Positions 21,327-32,395 of a stretch of DNA of 64,000 nucleotides are shown here, one piece after another; within the stretch, counting starts at the first letter, position 1; every line of letters begins with the position of its first letter. The translations under genes were made by a program, and so were the position numbers. The stretch spans positions 10,888,001 through 10,952,000 of the forward strand of contig CANTUQ010000004.1 of NCBI GenBank assembly GCA_947683425.1, in the 5' to 3' direction. The notes under the pieces are model-generated. The model searched no databases. It saw nothing but the letters and a program-made list of their open reading frames with translations, and was not told the DNA's origin. Source of the stretch: Excoecaria cochinchinensis. Taxonomy: Eukaryota; Streptophyta; Magnoliopsida; Malpighiales; Euphorbiaceae.

Positions 21327-23255
21327 ATGCCTCCTAGACGCAGAGCGCCACAGGCCCAGCCCGAGGTCGTGGTTTCGGGTTGGATGGACGCTGAGTCAGC
21401 TCAGAGATACAGAGCGCTGGCTCAGGTGGAGATTCGGGCTAGCCGCTTCGTGTCCCGGCCGTTCCTAGAGGCCCTAGGGATGGCCCCAGAGGTCGACATG
21501 CTTGTTGAGGGCGCCAGATGGACCGAGTTCCTCGAGCATGCTTTCCAGACCTTCCTAGAGGCTACCCGACAGGTCCTAGCCACCCTACGTTATAGCAATT
21601 TCCAGAGATCAGATACGGAGCCAGGGGTGGTCCAGTTCTGGTTCGATGGCCAGCATTACAGCATTACCAGGCAGAGGTTTGCCGAGGCCATGGGGCTCCC
21701 CAGAGAGGAGGGGGTCGAGATCCCATGGCGAGCGGTGAGACGTGCCCACTAGGCGGCCATTGCCTTACCGGGAGTGCTGTATGATTATGATATAACGAAG
21801 AGCACCGTACTGGTGTCTCAGGCACTCTGGTACCTGCACAGAGTGCTATCCAGTTCGTACCTTGGTCGAGCTGGTAATCCAGGGTCACTTAACGCGGCCG
21901 AGATCTGGAGCCTCTGGGCTATGGTGGCAGGCCAGCGCCTCAACGTTAGCCATGAGATCTTGGCTAACCTGGTCAGAGTTGGCAGAGGACTGACGCCAGT
22001 GGTGATAGTGGGAGGAGTTATCACTCGGTTGCTTTTGGGGTTAGGAGTTGCCCCGCACAGGCTGAGAGGACCCCTGGATGAGGGGATACATGTGGATGCC
22101 GCCGCAGCAGTGCAGATGGGGATGATCTCGCAGGTGTTAGGGCAGGCAGAGGCTTACAGATTACTGTCCATCCACGAGACCAGGCGGATTTTCTCCCTTC
22201 CACCTTTGGGTCCGGACCCGGAGCAGCCAGAGCAACAGCCTCCTCAGTCTCCTCAGCCTCCTCAGCCAGAACAGCAGCCTCGTCCGCTAGAGCCAGAGCC
22301 CGAGCCGGAGCAGCAGCTTCCATCGGATTTCGACATGGAGTTCACTATGGACGAGCTCTTTGCCGCTTCACCAGCATACAGAGCGCCGACTCCTGTTTCG
22401 TCGCCGAGCATCAGGGTATAGAGGTCTACCCACAGGCCCCCCGAGAGGTATCACCCATATTTTTGAGGCGACCCAGGGGCATCCACCTCCACGGCCCCGC
22501 CGCCAGAGCCAGCACAGCATGACTTCTCTCAGCTCCTCACTTCTATGTTCACAGCTTTAGAGCGACGACAGGATGAGAGAGACAGAGCTATACACGAGAG
22601 GTTAGACCGTCAGCAGGCTGCTATTCAAGAGCAGTCTCGGGTGATAGAGCGGTTGGCTTAGGAGCATGCCGTTTATATCGAGCACACAGCGCAAGAGCAG
22701 GCTCAGGTCGTGGAGGCCTTCAGAGATGAGCAGGCGAGGCTGATAGAGCAGATTGCCCAGGGCCAGAGGGAGTTTAGACAGCAGCTCACTCATAATCTGA
22801 GGACGTCCCAGGATCAGGCGTCTCAGAGAGTTGATATGACTCTATAGATGATCGATGAGTCACTCGACTCCCTGAGATCTCGGGTTCACGCGATAGAGGG
22901 GATCCTTCCACCCTTATCTCAGACCATGAGGGAGTTCAGAGAGCAGATAGAGCAGCGCCTAGAGCAGATGAGGAGGGCCGCCAGTGAGCAGACCATTCAG
23001 ATGAGCCAAGCGTTCAAGAAGTTAGGAGGCACAGTCTCAGAGACTTTAGGGTTCATGAGGACTTGCACCCAGCCCTTCTTGGATGGCTATGCTCAAATCC
23101 GTTTCAGACAGACCCACGATGCTGGGGCAGGACCTTCCATGGCTCAGCCTCCGCCTCCGGCACAACCAGCTCCACCTCCACCTCCGCCAGGGACAGTGCA
23201 CATATCCGATGATGAGGATCCTGATGAGGAGCCCTCCGACTACCCGCCCCTCTGA
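21327..23255 (+). pseudogene. Sense accessory gene of element A, ATHILA ORF-1-like, with coiled-coil C-terminus (broken)
   Basis: One frame of 643 codons with stops at 21750 (TAG), 22419 (TAG), 22464 (TGA), 22659 (TAG) and 22845 (TAG) and no frameshift. After a basic start MPPRRRAPQ come FVSRPFLEALG, QFWFDGQHYSITRQRF and AMGLP. Then follow ALWYLHRVLSSSYLGR, EIWSLWAMV and VVIVGGVITRLLLGLG. This order matches the retrotransposon ORF-1 family first seen in Arabidopsis ATHILA. A Pro/Gln/Glu-rich linker (about 22210-22320) leads to a long Gln/Glu/Arg-rich coiled coil (about 22540-23050). The tail is PPPPPAQPAPPPPP and an acidic ISDDEDPDEEP. No signal peptide or membrane segment is evident, so I do not call it an envelope protein. 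Its function is unknown. It has its own putative promoter and leader intron. Confidence 0.82.
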
Positions 23256-24373
23256 TATTCAGGGAGTCATATTTTTGTATTTTTGTATTTCTACTTTGTA
23301 TATACATTGTACAAAAGAGGATTTCTAGTGAAAAACTTTTTTTTTCAGTCTTGTACATTCATTTAAGATACATTCATATTACAAATAAGTATATGATTCA
23401 TATTTTCTCATGTGTCAAAATAATAACATGACAAATGAAAGGAAATAATAACAAAAGATAACCAAGATTGGAAAAATGATGACTTAATAAAACGAAAAAA
23501 AAAGAATCTGAAATGAAACATGATAAAAAGAAACCACGCCATTCATAGGCATGTTAAAGGATAACAACTCAAACATGAATTAACAAAACCTTTTATCAAA
23601 TAGGTACAGAGAAACATCGATCCGAGCACGAGCATCGATCGAGAGCCCGAACAGGGGCGCCTAAGATTCATGTCTTCTGGGAAAAGGGAACCCAGCGAGG
23701 TCTCCTCCTCTACAAAATTGAGATTAACGGTCAGAGAGTACCTCATCTCACAGTTCATGCGGCAGCCAGAGAGTGCTACGCACCTTGCAGATCGGATGGG
23801 GGTTAGTAGGGGAACTTCATGATCGAAGTTGCGGTTAGAAAAGCATTGCTCTTCACACTGAGATTACGGTCAGAGAGTACCTCATCTCACAGTTCACGCG
23901 GCAGCCAGAGAGTGCTACGCACCTTACAGATCGGATGGGGGTTAGCAGGGGAACTTCATGATCGGAGTTGCAGTTAGAGAACACTGCTCTTCACCTCGAG
24001 ACTGCGGTTAGAAGACACCGCTTCTCACCAATAGAAGCAGCGGTTAGAGAAACACTGCTCTTCACATCGAGTTTGTAGTTAGAAGGTACTACATCTCTTC
24101 AACACTACGCAAGCCGAAACGAGGCCAGCAGAAGCAGAAGTTGCAGTTAGAGAAATACTGCTCTTCACATCGAGGTCGTGGCTAGAGAATGCTACATCTC
24201 ACCAACACCTATAGGTCGAGACGAGACCGATAGGGATATCTTCACACGCCGTACAGACTGAGACGAGGTCTACCCGGTAAAAGACACGGAAGGCAAGAAC
24301 CGCCATAGGTACGCTCTTTTCCTTTCTGTCCTTTTTCTGAGTTTTGGCTCGTCTAGGCGCTTGTGCACTAGTT
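23256..24373 (+). other. 3' UTR of element A with tandem repeats
   Basis: No gene is visible. 23256-23720 is A-rich and unremarkable. A ~150-bp unit is duplicated (from about 23721 and 23871), with shared GGTCAGAGAGTACCTCATCT and GCGGCAGCCAGAGAGTGCTA. Shorter units built around (G/T)AGTTAGAGAAACACTGCTCT follow to about 24200. The end has TTTTGGCTCGTCTAGGCGC, shared with C and E1. Confidence 0.75.
23721..24205 (+). repeat. Tandem/complex repeat array in the 3' UTR of A
   Basis: There are two copies of a ~150-bp unit, then about five ~45-50-bp units of the form GTTAGAGAA-ACTGCTCTTCAC. The core is close to the GTAGTTAGAGTACTGCATCT core of the arrays in C and E1. Confidence 0.8.
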
Positions 24374-24393
24374 TCCCCAAAACTGGGGGCAAC
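24374..24393 (+). other. Polypurine tract region of element A
   Basis: CCCCAAAACTGGGGGCAAC lies directly before the TG of the 3' LTR. It is the same block as in B and C. Confidence 0.8.
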
Positions 24394-26442
24394 TGTAAGC
24401 ACCGTGTCCCAGAGCAGTTCGGATTAGAGATTACCCTATAATGAAATCAGTATCCAAGCCTGTACAAACGGTTTGGATTGGGAGGTTTTAGTCCCATGCT
24501 CCACGAGAAATGAGTCTTTTCACATTTCGTAGGCAGAGGGGGAGAAAACAGGGAATTTTTGAGTCAAAATATAGGTTTTCCTCGACAGACGGCTAGCCCG
24601 TTTGTGGGAGCCCAGCTCGTCGCTTAGGGTCACAGACGGCCTGTAGTTTTTTCCAACGCCCGTCGAACGGATCCGCTTCTTCCGGAGCACGCCGCCTGAT
24701 TTCCCGGAGCACACAACCTCTCCGATGCCCGTCGGTGGAAATGGCAGGGCTGTCGGATGAATCCTTGTGTCAGAAGGATTATTTCGATGCCTGTCTCCAC
24801 ATTCGACGCCCATCGGTCGTGCCTGGCCTATAAAAGCTTCGGATTTTCTTCCTGAAAGGGGTTCTAAAAATTTTCAAGAGGGGAAACTCTGCCAAAATTC
24901 AAGCACATTTTCTCTTTCTTCCAGCAAACACATACATCAAGAAAGCTTCTTTTAATTTAAGAATCAAACCATTAAAAAGGAACTAAAAGTAATTAGTTTT
25001 CTTTGGGTTTTTTATTCCAAAGTCAATCTTTTTGAAGGGTTAGGAAGGAAACAATCTATTTTCCTCTTTCCGGACCTTTTATTTTGTTTCTCGTGGAGCG
25101 TGTGGGACTCTAATCGACACCAAAAGTCTCACTAAAACATTATCTGAGGGTAAATATTTCGGACTTATTCTCCATATTATTTTATCTTTATTCTTTATTC
25201 TTGCTGCCTTTTGGCTTTTTGCTTTTATTTTTCTTTATTTTGATTCTTTTCATCTCATCTTGTGATAAAAACCCATTTTTGCTCTGAAAAAGGGATATTT
25301 TGCTATTTATTATCGGAGACAGTGGTGACCGACGGGTCATCCATTTCACCGACGCCCGTCGGTCACCCCACTCACAGACGCCCTCTCTCTTGAGTGAGCG
25401 ATGGACATGTCGGTCACTTTGACTGATGCCCGTCGGTCACTCGACAGAGGCCGTCGCTGGGTCCTGTCTCCATGCTTTCAAATCTTTCCCATCTATCTCA
25501 AGTCTTTGAACTTTATTTATAATTGAGCTTTTGTATATTAACACCTATTAACCTTTTGTGAGCATATATTGATTTTCTTGGACTATCCTGAGCTCAAGGG
25601 GTGATCTACCATGCTCGGAGGATTCCGTCCGGTTTATTTTTCTAACCTTCGTGGTTATTTCCTATATTTGTTTATTCATCAATTATTTTATGCCCATGAG
25701 TATACTCTTTTTGTATCCCGCTAAATACAAAAATTGATCAATGTTTTATATTCAATAAAGAGAGGTTTTCATAAACATAAGGACCCAATGTCCTACTTTT
25801 ATCCAATAAAAATCCTCACAATGGAAATATCCAGTTTTAATAATGATGCATGCAAGGACCAAAGTCCTCAAAATAAGCAATGCCCCGATTTGTGTATGTA
25901 TCGTACATTTATAAAAGGGAGTTGTATTCCGCTCCTTGTATTATTGTAATTTATCATTTTCATTATTTGTACATTTACCGCTTTCCAAATGTGAATATAT
26001 GCGCCTTTAATCAATTGCATCGCGTGGAGAGAGAGCGAATTAATGATAATTAAAATTTGATCATAAAATAATCGAGGTAGAAATAGATGAGCAGTCCCGA
26101 ACCTAGCTCTGGTCTTTGGGCTCAAAGAGGCGAGAGGTTTACCCTCCAAGACACCTCTTGTGTCATGAGACTTTGGCGTTAATCCTAGGCTCCTTAGGGC
26201 GAGAGGTTCACCTTCCAAGACCCCTTTGGTTGGCCCAAAATGGATACTGAGCACAGTCTTAGGCTCTCCGAGGCAAGAGCTTTCCCAATGTTCTATTAGG
26301 TGGCGACTCCATGAAACCTCCTTGTTGCCCAATATAGACGCACTTGCGATTTATTTGCAAGCTGTCAACGGATCCTCAATTGCCCGATCGCCCTCAAGTG
26401 GGCGGTCGCACGGGCGGCACGCGGGGTCCGGCGCATGTCACA
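24394..26442 (+). repeat. 3' LTR of element A (complete, 2049 bp)
   Basis: It starts TGTAAGCACCGTGTCCC and ends GCGCATGTCACA. From 24477 it aligns base for base in length with the 5' LTR. The TATA box is at 24829-24835 and CpG-rich blocks lie at about 24590-24830 and 25315-25450. The following GCGAT (26443-26447) would be the right target duplication; its partner is outside the window. Confidence 0.94.
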
Positions 26443-27603
26443 GCGATAGACGTCCCGAGCGTGATAGATCCCTGTATGCTGAATGAGTTTTCTTTTGTTG
26501 TGTGCGGTTTTTGAACTCCAGTTTCCTTTAATGTCTTTGAGATTTATGCTTGATGTCTTATGAATTATATGAATGCGGACCCATGATACTACTATGTATA
26601 TATATGATGATGATTTTGAAATGTTATGAAATGGATTCAATGGTTTATGCATGACCTGCTAAAGTCTAGAAAGTGGATAGTTATGCATGCCTAATAGAGT
26701 CTTATAGTTGTAGCCCTCAGTTTCGTTTGGACCCCGATCAGGTCCCCGCTTGGTTCCTCGCGAACCCCTATGTGTTCGAATCATGTTTAAGATCCCTTTT
26801 GAAAGTGTTTTGTGAAAGTTAAAAGTATCTTGATTTATCGATTCGTACCCGTAAGGTACTGTCCGTATCGGCTCGTACCCATAAAGTACTGTCCGTACAC
26901 TCGTTATCCACTCCCTCGAGTCAGCAGGTGCCTGGTATGAATTGTGTTATGAGGAAATGTATATGACACATGTATGAACTCATAAGTGAAAAATATAATC
27001 TGCTATGGGAATATGAATATTGTTATGAGCTTCTGAATGTATGGCTTTAGTATATATGCCTGCTTATGCAATTGATATCCTATGTGTATGGTATATTATG
27101 ATGTACGCTTGTGTTTTGCCTGGACGACCGTTGTGAATGGTTGTCCTTTGATATATGTGTGGTTCCCCACTAAGCGTTTATCGCTTAGCAAGGTGTGTTT
27201 ACCCGTGCAGGTGCGGAAGGAGTTGCTTTAGGAGAGTCGCCGCAGTCCAAGCCAACGCAGCAGGGTTTAGAATAGGACTGAGTTTTGTATTTTGAGGTTC
27301 TTTTTGTATAGAACTCTCTTATTTTGGTTTTGTAATAGCTTCCGCTTTTGTTTATGTAATTTTGGGATTTGTAATTAATTGTTGTATTTCTTAGTTGATC
27401 AGAACAGTAATATAATGCCTCCATTATATTATTGCATGATAAGATTTCGCTTTCTTATACGTCGCAAAAGTTTTTAATTACCCTCGCTTTTGTGTATGTT
27501 TGTCTATGCATTATTCTCTACTTTGTTTTGTAGCACCCTGACTCGTACGACATCTTACTCCTCATGGGATGGGATCGCCTGAGTACGGGTAAAGGGTGTC
27601 ACA
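26443..27603 (+). repeat. LTR I: right half of a Ty3/gypsy (chromovirus-type) LTR
   Basis: It ends GGGTGTCACA at 27603. It contains CCCCACTAAGCGTTTATCGC and CCGTGCAGGTG, which match the same positions in solo LTR J (34640-34690). Element A cut this LTR in two, and the left half lies outside the window. Repeated CGTACCC(G/A)TAAGGTACTGTC (about 26847-26900) is visible. No gene. Confidence 0.72.
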
Positions 27604-28712
27604 GGAAAGGTCGTCTAGCCTCACTGAGCCTAAGAACGCATCTGTGTATATTTTGGGCAAGTCAGAAAAATTTTGTAGTCCCCATCCCAATAGAATATTG
27701 GGATGGTACTCTAACCTCACAGAGCCTAAGATGACGCATATACATCCATTTTAGGCAAGCCAGAGATATTTTGGAGACTCCACCCTAATAAGACATTGAG
27801 GTGGTCATTTAACCTCATGGAGCGTAGGATTATACAAATTGGGCCTATTTTGAGCAACAAGAAATATTTTGAAAACCCCACCCAGTAGTACATTGACATA
27901 GTCCTCTAACCTCGTTAAGTCTAAGATCAGAGATGGTTTGGACTTCTCATTTATTCATACCTAGATTAAATTATAATTGAATTTTGAATTTAAGATTTCA
28001 TTCCTTTTCTCATACATTTTTAATGCGATAATTAGAGCGCACGTCAATCATATAATGAAAGCGGCAAATAAAATAAGATTAAGATAAAGTAAATAAGAAT
28101 TCAATAAATTACAACAAAACTAGGAGCGGAATACAACCTCCAATGTAAATAAAATATAAATCATACATAAAACGGGATATTTATTAAGAATGAGACATTG
28201 GTCCTCGCATGCATAGTTAAAGAAAATACTTTTAAAGAGACAATTTATTTGGATGAAAAAACTAAGACATTGGTCCCATTTTTATTATAAAAAGTTCCAA
28301 GTTAATTAATAGAAACATTTTTGTGATTTTATTTTTAGCGTGCCTAAAATAAACAATTTTATTAGAAATTACATTTGACAAAATAAATAAAAAGCCAAAT
28401 AAAGCAAATAATACAAATAATAAAATAAATTATCAAACCAAAAGAGCCTCCTGGATCTCCCCGTTTGCTCGCGAGAATGCCCAAAAAGGGAAAATAGATA
28501 TTAGAGTCAAGAACAAATACAAAAAAAATTAATGTTAGTAATTAAATCAATTAAATCAATTAAACATATAATAAATAATAAAATAAAATAAAATAAGATG
28601 CCCTCAAAATGACAAATGAATTAAAATGTTAATAAATTAAAATAAATGAAAAAATGCATTATGAATGACAAAGGAATTAAATGACATGATTGAAATAAAT
28701 AAAACAACATGC

Positions 28713-28772
<60 letters not shown>

Positions 28773-30164
28773 TAACAACAACAACAATAACAAAAACAAC
28801 AACAATAATAATAATAATTATCATTATTAAATGATAGTAATAATATATAAACATATTAAATAAAACAAATATACAAACAATAGAATAAATAAATAAATGA
28901 AAACAATAAAAATTTACATGTTAATCAATTAAATATGAACAAAAATAAATAAAATAAAATAAAATAAAAAAAGATAAAGCTTAGAATATTTACTCTCAAA
29001 GTTCAGATTCGATGAAGGAAAAAAAGTGATTGATTTTCTTACTTTATTTTGCAAAATTAGAGTTGAATATAATAAAAGATTGGAATTTTATTCCAAAAAA
29101 TAAATTTGCTTAAAAAATGATGAAAGAAAACAAAAAAATTCTCAAGAACAAAAAATGAATTTTTTTGTCTAAAAAATGATATTTATTGATTAAAGAAATA
29201 AAAATATTCTCAAAAACAGACAATTATTTTTGTTTCTCTCAAGAAAAAAATTATTAATGAAAAATCTGGTTTTTTTGAAAATCAAATGAAAAAATTCGAT
29301 TTTAAGAACAAACAATTATTTTGTTTGCCCGAAAATCCATTTTTCATAAAAAAAGGGATTCAAATAAAAAATTTTGAAAAAACTTAAGTGAAAAAATAAT
29401 TAATAGACAAAAGTAAGAAAATTGAATTTTTAAGAACAAATAATCACTTTATTTGTCTTAAAAATCAATTTTTTATAAATAAAATTCCATTTAAAATATT
29501 TAGATGGAATTCTATTGGAAAAGATGAAGAAAAAGAATTGAACTTTTTAACTTTTAGCAATTTTTATTTTTTTTAGAAGAAAACCTAAAAAAATGTAGAG
29601 AGAATTTTTTTAGAAGAAGAGAAAATGAAGAAAAAATCCCTAAAAATCAATCCCCCCTTTTTTGTTTCATCTTATTCTATTTATATCAAAGAAAAAAAAA
29701 AAGAAAAATATAATTAATTAAGAAAAACTAATTAATTAATTCATATATTATTTATCTATATTTAAAAATGGAAAAAATCAAGAAAAACCTTTAAAAAATG
29801 GGATAGAAAAATCAAATTTGGTGAAAAAAATCTCGAAAAAATCAAATTTGGACCAAAATCAGCATTTTCGGTGGAACTGGGGCGACTGACACCCGTCGGG
29901 GCGCGCACGCTAGCTACTGCGGCGGGCCGACGCGGTCGACATCCAATTTTTTTTTTAATTTTCAAATTTAACTAAAAACACTATAATTTTCAAACTCTAT
30001 TTTTCAAATTTAATTTTTAATACATTTTTTATTTTTTTATTTTTTTATTCTAAAATGCAAAATTGACAAGGAAATCATCACTTTCAACCTTTTTGCCTAT
30101 GAACAGGCATCTTATCATGATTGAGTAACTGTGATCTGGGCTGCCTTAGGACTCGGTGTTTACA
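27604..30164 (-). repeat. 3' LTR of minus-strand Tat element E1 (end cut off by LTR I)
   Basis: On the minus strand it starts TGTAAACACCGAGTCCTAAG at 30164, directly after the purine tract. The layout equals the LTR of C: CpG-rich block (29876-29945), A+T-rich DNA, a (TAA)n tract (28713-28769) and three GGGCAA-CCAGAGATATTTTGGAG modules (27640-27900). The last ~150 bp expected before its CA end are missing because LTR I begins there. The low-complexity reading frames are not genes. Confidence 0.85.
28713..28769. repeat. (TAA)n microsatellite
   Basis: Nineteen uninterrupted TAA units, then impure AAC/AAT units to about 28820. It lies inside the LTR of E1 at the place where C has a (TTA)n tract. 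Confidence 0.97.
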
Positions 30165-30183
30165 GTTGCCCATAATTTTGGGG
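30165..30183 (-). other. Polypurine tract region of element E1
   Basis: On the minus strand it reads CCCCAAAATTATGGGCAAC directly before the LTR, a mutated form of the block in A, B and C. Confidence 0.7.
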
Positions 30184-30284
30184 AAACTAGTGCACTAGTG
30201 CCTAGGTAAGCCAAAATTCAGAGAAGAAGGAAAGAGATGCGTACCTAAGGCAGCCCTTTACCTTCTGTGGTGTGTTCAAGCTGG

Positions 30285-30960
30285 TGACCCCTCGCTGCTG
30301 AGTTGTACCTTTTGACGATGCATTCTACCACCTTCATCCCTCTGGCCTCTTCTCGGCCTGCCCGGTATCTGACTGTTGTGAGATGCTGTGTTATCTAATT
30401 ATAACTCAATTGCGATTTGTCCTATCGCATGTGCCCCGCTGGCCCCATCTCGGCTTGCACGGTGTCTGAATATCGTGAGAAGTAGTGTTCTCTAACTACA
30501 ACCCAATTGCGATTTGTTTTATCGTGTGTGTCCCGCTAGCCTCGTCTCGGCTTGCACGGTGTTTGCATATCGTGAGAAGTAGTGTTCTCTAACTACAACC
30601 CTGTTGTGATATGTTCTATCATATGTGTCCCGCTGGTCTCATCTCAGCTTGCACGGTGTCTGAGTGATGTGAGAAGTAGTGTTCTCCAACTACAACCCTA
30701 TTGTGATATGTTCTATCACATGTGTCCCGCTGGCCTCATCTCTGCTTGCACGGTGTCTGTGAAATGTAGTGTTCTCTAACTACAATCTTGTTGCGATATG
30801 TTCTATCACATGTGTCCCGCTGACCTCGTTTCGGCTTACACGGTGTCTGTAAGATGCAGTGTTCTCTAACTACAATCCTATTGTGATATGTTCTATTACA
30901 CGTGTCCCGTTGGCCTCGTCTCGACTTGCACGGTATATCCCTGCCAACCACTATCCAATC
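30285..30960 (-). repeat. Tandem array of ~95-bp units in the 3' UTR of E1
   Basis: About six units. On the + strand each has CTCGTCTCGGCTTGCACGGT, a GTGAGAAGTAGTGTTCTCTA segment and a TATGTTCTATCACATGTGTC segment. The same array type, on the opposite strand, is in C at 50180-51350. Short reading frames here only mirror the repeat. Confidence 0.88.
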
Positions 30961-31244
30961 TGCATGGTAACTCATTCATCGTGGACTTTGTTGGCGCTTA
31001 TCTTGAACCTCTTTTCCTACAAAAAAGGGGAAAACAAATGCGCGGAGTATGTAAAAGAGATACGTACCTATGGCAGTACATACCTATTGGGGTTGATATC
31101 AGACGGGTGCCCCTTGAAGGGCTGTTAGTTGTTCCCTAAAGAATAGTTTGCGGAATATCATCCTCTTGGATTTTTGCTTAGTCTTTTCTAGACTTCCAAA
31201 GTGTGGGACACCAGTCTCTTGGATTGAAAGGATTTGGAATATTT
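30961..31244 (-). other. Spacer between the two arrays of E1
   Basis: No gene. It has GCACCCCTTGAAGGG-like sequence, and on the + strand CTATGGCAGTACATACC, which corresponds to the sequence before the array in C (50040-50115). Confidence 0.5.
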
Positions 31245-32075
31245 TGAAAAACTTAATGCTCCGAAGAGACTGGGAATGCTTTGCAAGAAGGACTTAAGGG
31301 ATGATGCTCTAAAGAGACTGAGAATGACTCAAAAAAAGGATTTAAAGATAATGCTCTGAAGAGGCTAAGAGTGCTTTTGAAAAAAGAGGACTTAAAGATA
31401 ATGCTCCGAAGAGGCTGAGAGTACCTTGGAAAAAGGACTTAAAGATAATGCTCCGAAGAGGCTGAGAATGCCTTAGAAAAAATGACTTAAAGGTAATTCT
31501 CCAAAGAGACCGAGAATGTCTTGGAAAAAGGAATTAAAGATAATACTCCAGAGAGGCTGAGAGTGCCTTGGATAAAGGATTTAAAGGTAATGCTCCGAAG
31601 AGGCTGAGAGTGCTTATGAGAAAGGACTTAAAGATAATGCTCCGAAAAGGCTGAGAGTGCCTTTAAAAGAAAAGGACTTAAAGATAATGCTCTGAAGAGG
31701 TTGAGACTACCTTGGAAAAAGGATTTAAAGGTAATGCTCCGAAGAGGCTAAGAATGCCTTGGAAAAAGGACTTAAAGATAATGCTCTGAAGAGGCTGAGA
31801 GTGCCTTGGAAAAAGGACTTAAAGATAATGCTCCGAAGAGGCTGGGAATGCCTTGAAAAAAGGACTTAAAGATAATGCTCCGAAGAGGCTGAGAGTGCTT
31901 ATGAGAAAGGACTTAAAGATAATGATCCGAAGAGGCTGAGAGTGCCTTTGAAAAAAAAAGACTTATAGATAATGCTCCGAAGAGGCTGAGAATTCCTTTA
32001 GAAAAAAGTACTTAAAGATAATGCTTCGAAGAGGCTGAGAATACCTTTCAAAAAAAAAGGACTTGAGATGTCTTG
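31245..32075 (-). repeat. Tandem array of ~47-50-bp units
   Basis: About 17 units, on the + strand of the form GGACTTAAAGATAATGCTCC then GAAGAGGCTGAGAGTGCCTT and a short A-rich join. Units differ by point changes and 1-4-bp indels in the A-rich join. It lies in the 3' region of E1 next to the ~95-bp array. A weak counterpart may be the GAGGCTCAAAT repeats of C (49740-49850). Confidence 0.92.
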
Positions 32076-32395
32076 AAAAAAGGATTTAATGCTTTGAAAA
32101 TACTAAGAATACTCAAAATTGACTTGCAATGCCTTGAGAAAAGAATTTAATGGGTTACCTCTTTATGGGCTCACATGATTTCAACTTGTGTGGGCTTTAT
32201 CTTGACTTCATCTTGCCGAATCTGTCCCTTGGTTTGGCCTTTTCCTATAAAGTTATTGGCGCAAGAGCATGTACAAAAGAATGTGTGTGTGTGTGTGAAA
32301 CATATATACCAGGCTATACACATAAAATATGCACAAAGGATTATATATAAAAATTATGTGAACACAATTGTATGTGTAAAGGATTAAATGCATAC

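Larger units (their letters stand above)
1..26442 (+). mobile_element. Element A: very large Tat/Ogre-like Ty3/gypsy LTR retrotransposon, interrupted by element B
   Basis: The sequence at 1-1966 recurs at 24477-26442 with the same length and only scattered differences, so these are the two LTRs. The first ~83 bp of the 5' LTR lie outside the window, judged from the 3' copy that starts TGTAAGCACC at 24394. Between them, in order, are a primer site, leader, gag, protease, RT, RNase H, a second RNase H, integrase, an antisense spliced gene, a sense ATHILA ORF-1-like gene, a repeat-bearing 3' UTR and a purine tract. Without the 9.2-kb insertion of B the element would be about 17.3 kb, in the size range of Ogre/Tat elements. 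Dual RNase H and extra ORFs after pol are known traits of the Tat lineage. Both gene sets carry nonsense codons, so this copy is not autonomous now. Confidence 0.93.

Noticed and set aside
21327..23255. Envelope gene
   Set aside because: No signal peptide, membrane segment or glycosylation-rich ectodomain is visible. ORF-1-like motifs explain it better.
28621..28854. Isoleucine/valine-rich open frame on the minus strand
   Set aside because: It is only the translation of the AAT microsatellite and flanks.
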